Source: Micractinium sp. NFX-FRZ (lineage: Eukaryota; Chlorophyta; Trebouxiophyceae; Chlorellales; Chlorellaceae). From it: a DNA stretch of 64,000 nucleotides. Under the pieces are notes generated by a model. It saw only the letters and a program-made list of their open reading frames with translations. It ran no database searches and had not been told where the DNA came from. Shown piece by piece: positions 58,303 through 64,000 of the stretch. How positions within the stretch are numbered: the first letter of the stretch is position 1; each line of letters opens with the position of its first letter. Made by a program: the position numbers and the translations under genes. The stretch covers positions 124,001-188,000 of the forward strand of contig JAPTJF010000062.1 in the NCBI GenBank assembly GCA_029339195.1. The letters are read 5' to 3'.

Positions 58303-59998
58303 ATGGCAGCGGCGACGGCGGCGGCGGCGGCGGAGGCACAGCTTGTGCCTGAACCCTTGCGCGTGCCGCCGCCACAGGGCGCCATGCCGCTGCATGAAGC
58401 CGGTGGTGAAGCCCCTGTCCACCTGTGCATGCCGGCACAATGGCTGGCGGATGACAACGTCACCGACCAGTGGGCTGGCAGCGGCGGCGGCAGTGCCGGT
58501 GACGACGGCGAGGGGCCCACTCGTTATGGCGCCGATGCTGTGCCCCCGCTGTGGCACCGCACCGAGAGCCTGGTGGCTGGCTGGGTGCTGCTGTCCCTGT
58601 TGGTGGGAGTCATCGCTACAGCTTCCGCAGGCGGTGGGTGCCGCCGCTAGCCGTCCGCCCACACCACACGCTGCCCGCCCGACCGCTCCGCCACTGCTGC
58701 TGCTGTGCGCTAGCGTCGCTTCACTCGCAGGAATGCGGCGTGTTGTTGGGCTGTCTTGCTTCTTCAACTGCCGCCTGCCGTATCCATTTACCTCTGATGC
58801 GCAGTGCTGCTGTCCAGGCTCTGTTTGCCTGCCCCAAACAGCGCTGTCCCTCTCGCCAACCGCCACGCCAACCGCCCTGCTGCCGGCCTCCGCCGCTGCC
58901 GCCTGTTTGCATGCATAACTGCATGTTGCCCGCTGAGTTTGCTACTTGTCTGATTGGTGGTCGTCACTTTGCTGGCCCCACCTGCTGCTGCAGTCTCTAA
59001 CAGCAGGCAGCACAGCAAGCGCAGCCTGGCATACACCCGAGGCCGCGAGGCAGCCTTTGCTCAAGTGCAGGGGCTGGGCGGGCCGCCGCCGCTCCCGCCG
59101 ACCTTTGTGCCGCTGCTGCAGCCGCCAGCGCCTCCGTTGCCATATGATGGGCAGCTGCCGCCCCCGCCGCTGCCGCCCCCGCTGCCCCCGCCGCCCCTCT
59201 CGCCAGGCGGGCAGCCGCTGCTTCCACCGCTGCCACCACCACCCGACGGCGGTGCACCGGCGCCAGCGCCAGACGCAGGGCTCCTTCCAAGCCCTCTGCC
59301 AGTGCCAGCGCCGCTGCCGCCAGAGCTGCCCCCTCCGCCTCCCTTTGCGGACCCGCTTCCGTCACCCGGTGTCCTCTACTCTCCTCCCCTGTACGCATCC
59401 CCACCTCTCTCCCCGTCTCCCGAGGTGCTGCCATCCTCTCCCGAGGTGCTGCCATCCCCAGGCGGCCTGGCGCCTTCCCCTTCTCCCTCCCCTTCTCCCT
59501 CCCCAATTGCCTCCCCTTCCCCAGCAGTTCTCTCTCCCTTGCCGCTGCCCTCCCCCTCCCCTGCTGCCCTCTCCCCCTCTCCGTCTTTACCCTCCCCCTC
59601 GCCGCTGCCAGTTCCCTCCCCCTCCCCCTCCCCAACCAGCGTGCCCTCCCCCTCGCCGCTGCCCTCCCCATCCCCATCCCCCACACGTGCTGTGGCGCCT
59701 TCCCCACCCCCTTTGCCAGCACCCTTGCCTTCTCCTTCGCCGGTGCTCTCGCCCTCCCCTACCCCGGTCCCATCACCGTCGCCCCCGCCACCACCCCCTC
59801 CCCCCTCCCTCGTACCCATCATTCCGCCCCCACCCGTGCTCCTCCCATCCACATCACCCTCGCCGCCGCCGCCGCCGCCGGTAAGTCGCCTCTTGCTCAT
59901 CATCATGCCCTGCGGCATGTGCCGGCTGCATGTGGCGTGCTGGTGTGCACAGTACATGCAATGCCTGCTGCTGCCGCTGCTGCTGCTGCCGCTGCCGC

Positions 59999-60043
<45 letters not shown>

Positions 60044-63000
60044 CACCGAACCCACACAGTTCCACCCCTGCATCAAACTGTGTACCCTGGTGCAGCCCTC
60101 AACCAGGCCTGCTCCCCCGCCCTCACCCTCACCCATGCCCCCGCCCTCACGCTCACCGCTCCCCCCGCCCTCACCCTCGCCTCAAACCCTGGGCCCCACC
60201 GCTCCCCCGTCCTCACCCCCACCCCCACCTCCCATCCAGCCCCCACCCTCACCCTCACCTTCACCGCCCAACCAGCCCACCGTGCCCCCACTCTCACCCC
60301 CACCCCCACCACCCACCCAGCCCCCACCCTCACCAGCGACCCAGAAGCCACCTGGCCTGCCACCATCCCTCCTGCAGCCGCCGCCCTCCCCCAGCCCACC
60401 ACCACCTCCCCCCCTTGTACTGCCACCTCCTCCCCTTGTACTGCCACCGCCCAACCCCAACACCCCGCCGCCAGTCTTCTTGCAGCCCCCACCGCCCAGC
60501 CCCAGGCCCCCACCACCTGCACTCCCTCGCCCCCCGCCAGCACCCCTCCCGCAGCCGCAGCCGCCAACCAGCTTCACCACCCCACCACCACTTCTCCTGC
60601 AGCCTCCGCCACTGAGCCCCAGCCCCAGCCCGCCACCGCCTCCCCCGCTCCTGCAGCTGCCGCCACCGCCACCTCCCAGCCCACGCCCCCCGCCTCCACC
60701 CCACCCCAGCCCGCCCCCAGGCCTCTGGCCCCCACCGCCAGCAGCATCGCCGCCACCACTGCAGCAGCCCCCCAGCCCGCCGCCACCCTCTCCGCTGCCG
60801 CCTACCCCACCAGCACCGTCGCCCCAGCCGCCTGCCCCTCCACAGCCGCCCCTGCCAGAGCCTCCCTCTCCCTCCCCGCCGCGCCCTCTCCCACCCCGGC
60901 CGCCGCCGCCGCCTAGGCCCCGCCCGCCACCTCCTCCCCCCCGGCCGCCCACCCCCAAGCCGCCCAGCCCGCCGCTGCCTCCCCGGCCCCCGCCGCCCCG
61001 CCCGTCCCCGCCTCCCAAGTCACCACCACCCAAACCACCGCCCAGGCCGCCGCCGAAGCAGAGCCCCAAGCCTCCGCCGCGCCCTCCCCCGCCGAAACCC
61101 AGCCCACCGCCGCCACCGCGGCCGCGGCCGCGGCCCCCGCCGCCACCGCCGCCGCCGGCCGCAGGTGCGCCAGCCTCCAGCGTGTAGTTGTCTGTGTATA
61201 GCTAGCTATCAATGAACTGTTTGCGTCATAGGGCGCCTCTGGGTTGAGCGTGCAAGGACGATGCGCAGGGCTTTGGGTGTAGCAGCGCACCCCCAGTGGT
61301 GGGGTACCACAGTGCCATGTGGGCATCACGTTTGTGGCGGCTGAAGTTCTCCACCCCTGTTCACAGCAGCAAAATGAGGCCATGACTATGTGTCTCGCAA
61401 GCACGTGCCTTCCTTCACCCTGCAGACACACCCATGATTGCGATGCCGCCGAAAAGAGACACGGGCACTGCCGTCGAGCAGTGCCCCTGCAACGCCTTCA
61501 TCACATCCTGGACGTTCAACCAAACAGGTGATCCTAGGTACCAGCCTGCTTCCTTTTGTCACATGCTGCTACGTTCGGCACTCTTTCGTTGCTGTTGGCC
61601 AAGCCAGAAGCCCCGTCTGCCCGCCTGCCTGCCTGCCTACCGCGCCTGCCACACCCGCCCAGCCTTGGAGCATGCTCAGCCCTAGGCCCCGGGTGCTGTG
61701 CTTTGCTTTCTCTACGCTTCGACCACCACCGCCCCCCACTGCCGCTGCAGCCCAAAGCGTGCTGAATTTGGATGCCGAAAGGTTCAACCGGGGGGATCCC
61801 CGCCAGTTCACGGAAGCCACGCCAATCACCGGCTTGCAGGCAACCTGCTCCGATGGCACGCTGCTGAACGTGAGCCGGGGCGCTGCATGGTTACACCCGC
61901 CGAGCTTGCGTCAGGGGGGCGCCGAGCTTGGCTCTTGCACATTCCTGCAAGCACGCATACCGGGTGCAGCTGCCTGCTTTTGCTCTGCAGTCTGGCAGGC
62001 AGGCTCATCCTGAGAGCTCCTGAGCATCCCCCCCACCACCTCCTGGCTGCAGACGACGACGGCTCCCCTGACTAGAAGCAGGCCTTTGGGCCCACCGGTC
62101 ACCGTGGGACCAAACCCTGGAGGCTTCAGGTGTGCATTGCACTGCACAAGCACACCGGCCACGTGGGGGTGGGGGGTGGGGGGAAGGGGTTGCCTGTTCC
62201 ACTAGAGGCACATGCATGCCGGCCCTGAATGTGCTGCTGCCCCTGAGCGGGCTGCTGCTTTGAGCGCACTGCTGCCCCTGAGCGTACTGCTGCCCCTGAT
62301 GCAATGCTGCCCCTGAGCGCACTGCTGCCCCTGAGCGTACAGCTGCACCTGATGCAATGCTGCCCAGAGTGTACTGCTGCCCAGAGTGTACTGATGCCCC
62401 TGAACGTACTGCTGCCCCTGATGCACTGCTGCCCCTGAGCACACTGCTGCACCTGATGCAATGCTGCCCACAGTGTACTGCTGCCCCTGAGCGTACTGCT
62501 GCCCCTGATGCAATGCTGCCCCTGAGCGCACTGCTGCCCTAGAGAGCAACTGCGGTGCGCTGCAAGCCAACGTGTCTGCCTTGTGCGCACTGCCTGCCCA
62601 TGCAGCACCGTCAGCGCCGCAGGAGTGGACACGTTGACGTCGCTGTATGGGCAGGGCGGGCAGCTCCTTGTCTTCGACGAACTCTTTTTCAATTATGGTA
62701 GGCCCCCTGCTTGGAAAGTGCCCCGCGCTTGAGACTGCCAGTTGCTATGCTATGGGCAAGCTTGCGTGTGAGCTGCACATTCCCTGGTGCATTACGCGCC
62801 TCTTGTCATTATGCCCGCCCGCCCCCCCTTGACCCCCCTGCAGTGCCCTACCCAAGGCCACAAGACCTGACCGATGCATACAAGTACAGATACCTCCACT
62901 TTCGAGACTGCAACGAATGTGAGGGCGTGTGTCGAGTGGTTGGAGGGGTGGGGTAGGTAGGGGGTCAGGGCCCTTTGTGAGGCGCCCTGGTCCATGCCAG

Positions 63001-63694
63001 GCAAATGGTAATGTGCCAGGCTACTGGTGGGGGTGCACAGGGAGATGAGCGGGCGGTTTTGGCCTGCCGACTTGAGCTGGGGGGGGCGTGCTTGGCAGAT
63101 GCGTGGGCGGGTGCACCGGCAAGGCAGACCTGTTGACCACAGCTTGCACATCACGTGTAACATTGCCCCGCCTGCTCATCCTGCAGACGGGAGGTTTAGC
63201 GACCGTGTCATCATCGGGTTCAGCTACCAGTTTGATGAGGCCTATGCAGCTGGGCCCGGCTCAGAAATGATGTACATCAAAAATTTCAACGTGAGCTTTC
63301 AGCCAGGCAGCACCATCGGTACACACAGCCGCCGGATTGCACGTCTGAGCACTGCCTGCCTGCCTGCCTTGGATGCTTCCACCACGAGGCCCCTGCATTG
63401 AGCAGTGCCAGCAATGCCGTCCTCGGCTTGCAGCTGTCGCGCAAGTTTACCAAGCTTGGGGGCTAAGGCAGCTTGCTGGCATCACATGCGCCCCGCCCCT
63501 GCCCCTCGCCTGCAGGTGGTTTGTGGCCAGCGAAACAGATGCCCTTGACGGCGGCGGCTCCTCCAGCACAGCCCCTGTTTTTAAACGTTGACAGTCCCGT
63601 GACGGCGGCTGCTCCTCGGGGCGCTTCCAACTCCGTCCTGATATGCCTGCGAACTGCTTTACCAATCAAGTGTTATCTTTTCTTTTTTCCCTAA
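58303..63694 (+). CDS. Signal-anchored proline-rich cell-wall-type protein with C-terminal extracellular domain
   Basis: Exons: 58303-58633, 58994-59880, 60060-61164, 61426-61527, 61751-61869, 62053-62129, 62606-62697, 62844-62918, 63187-63318, 63516-63694. They sum to 3099 nt and give about 1032 residues. A single membrane span lies at residues 90-107 (VAGWVLLSLLVGVIATA) after an Ala/Pro-rich N-terminus. About 660 residues of Pro/Ser follow, with (SP)n runs in exon 2 and PPPSPSPPP/PPPPRP runs in exon 3. This is hydroxyproline-rich glycoprotein or pherophorin style. The C-terminal part has Cys and aromatic residues: VEQCPCNAFITSWTFNQT, ITGLQATCSDGTLLN, LLVFDELFFNY, RVIIGFSYQFDEAYAAG. It is possibly a carbohydrate-binding domain, faintly jacalin-like; I cannot name it. 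The last exon is uncertain: other junctions give an earlier stop near 63593. Confidence 0.7.
59961..60042. repeat. CTG trinucleotide microsatellite in an intron
   Basis: About 27 mostly perfect CTG/CCG triplets directly upstream of the acceptor at 60059. It lies in the intron between the two proline-rich exons and may serve as its pyrimidine-containing tract. Read as coding it would give poly-Ala or poly-Leu, but both flanking exons join in phase without it. Confidence 0.9.
62230..62545. repeat. 18-bp minisatellite in an intron
   Basis: About 17 units alternating CTGAGCGTACTGCTGCCC and CTGATGCAATGCTGCCCC types. It lies within the intron 62130-62605. Since 18 is divisible by three it makes an open minus-strand frame, which is an artefact. 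Confidence 0.9.
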
Positions 63695-63823
63695 TTTTGT
63701 GTCCTACCGCTTCCTCCTACGCCTCTGTTTGCTTGCCTGCTCCCGCTCCTCATGCACACCTCCTGCTCAGCTAGCCCTGTCGTACCCATTGCTCCGCCAC
63801 TCAGCTGGCGGCGCCCTCAGCAC

Positions 63824-63828
63824 TGTAA
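63824..63828 (+). terminator. Putative TGTAA polyadenylation signal, proline-rich protein gene
   Basis: TGTAA about 130 bases after the stop at 63694, a normal spacing. Confidence 0.6.
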
Positions 63829-64000
63829 TCGCCTTGAAGCTGCCGTGCTGCACAGCTTGAGAGCTTGAGGAGATGGGGGCTCGCGGGGGGAGCAGCATGA
63901 CAGGCAGCGCTGGGGGAAGAGCAGTGTGCAGGGGCACTGCCTGGATGTGCAGTGACTGGTGCCCGCTGCACTCCCCATGCAGGCGGTGCCCGCTGCCCGG

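Noticed and set aside
59376..61069. Glycine-rich frames on the minus strand opposite the proline-rich exons
   Set aside because: Antisense of Pro codons is Gly; there are no independent splice sites or start context.
62126..62692. Repetitive minus-strand protein over 62126-62692
   Set aside because: It is the 18-bp minisatellite read in frame, inside an intron.

Overview
The window reads as nuclear DNA of a green alga, most likely a Chlorella-like trebouxiophyte (inference). It is very GC-rich and the genes carry many short GT-AG introns. Several 3' flanks have TGTAA, the usual green-algal poly(A) signal. The gene content is eukaryotic and photosynthetic: a plastid-type Rieske oxygenase, a plant-type P5C dehydrogenase (ALDH12), a DCL/DUF3223 protein, MYND zinc-finger proteins, proline-rich extracellular proteins and a eukaryotic tRNA-Pro. 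All exon models below were built by hand from splice sites and reading-frame phase. Where the summed exon length is stated to be divisible by three, that is a real check on the model.

Layout. 1-6585 (-): five-membrane-span protein of the tweety-like/plant At2g12400-like type, running off the left edge. 8207-10479 (+): single-RRM RNA-binding protein. 12071-13456 (-) and 17906-19364 (-): two paralogous MYND zinc-finger proteins flanking a DCL/DUF3223 protein (14589-17084, +). 20312-26786 (+): plastid Rieske oxygenase with 21 exons. 28125-29192 (-): small unknown protein. 29770-31451 (-): membrane-anchored coiled-coil protein. 31905-33790 (-): inverted, broken partial copy of the Rieske oxygenase gene. 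34416-39202 (-): large unknown helical protein with an apparent one-base frameshift. 39579-40050: 65-bp satellite with a 100-N assembly gap. 40216-40287 (-): tRNA-Pro(CGG). 40600-41030: GC-rich degenerate repeats. 41997-45917 (+): low-complexity unknown protein. 46643-49596 (-): secreted, probably GPI-anchored protein with four copies of a small Cys domain. 50211-57170 (-): P5C dehydrogenase, 17 exons, complete. 58303-63694 (+): signal-anchored proline-rich cell-wall-type protein with a Cys-containing C-terminal domain.

The genes do not form a pathway; this is an ordinary eukaryotic gene neighbourhood. The most striking feature is architectural. Introns of at least four genes hold short decayed copies of the neighbouring exon edge, each with its splice site. 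A ~1.9-kb block of the Rieske oxygenase gene has also been copied in inverted orientation about 8 kb away. Local exon-edge duplication appears to be a common mutation in this genome.
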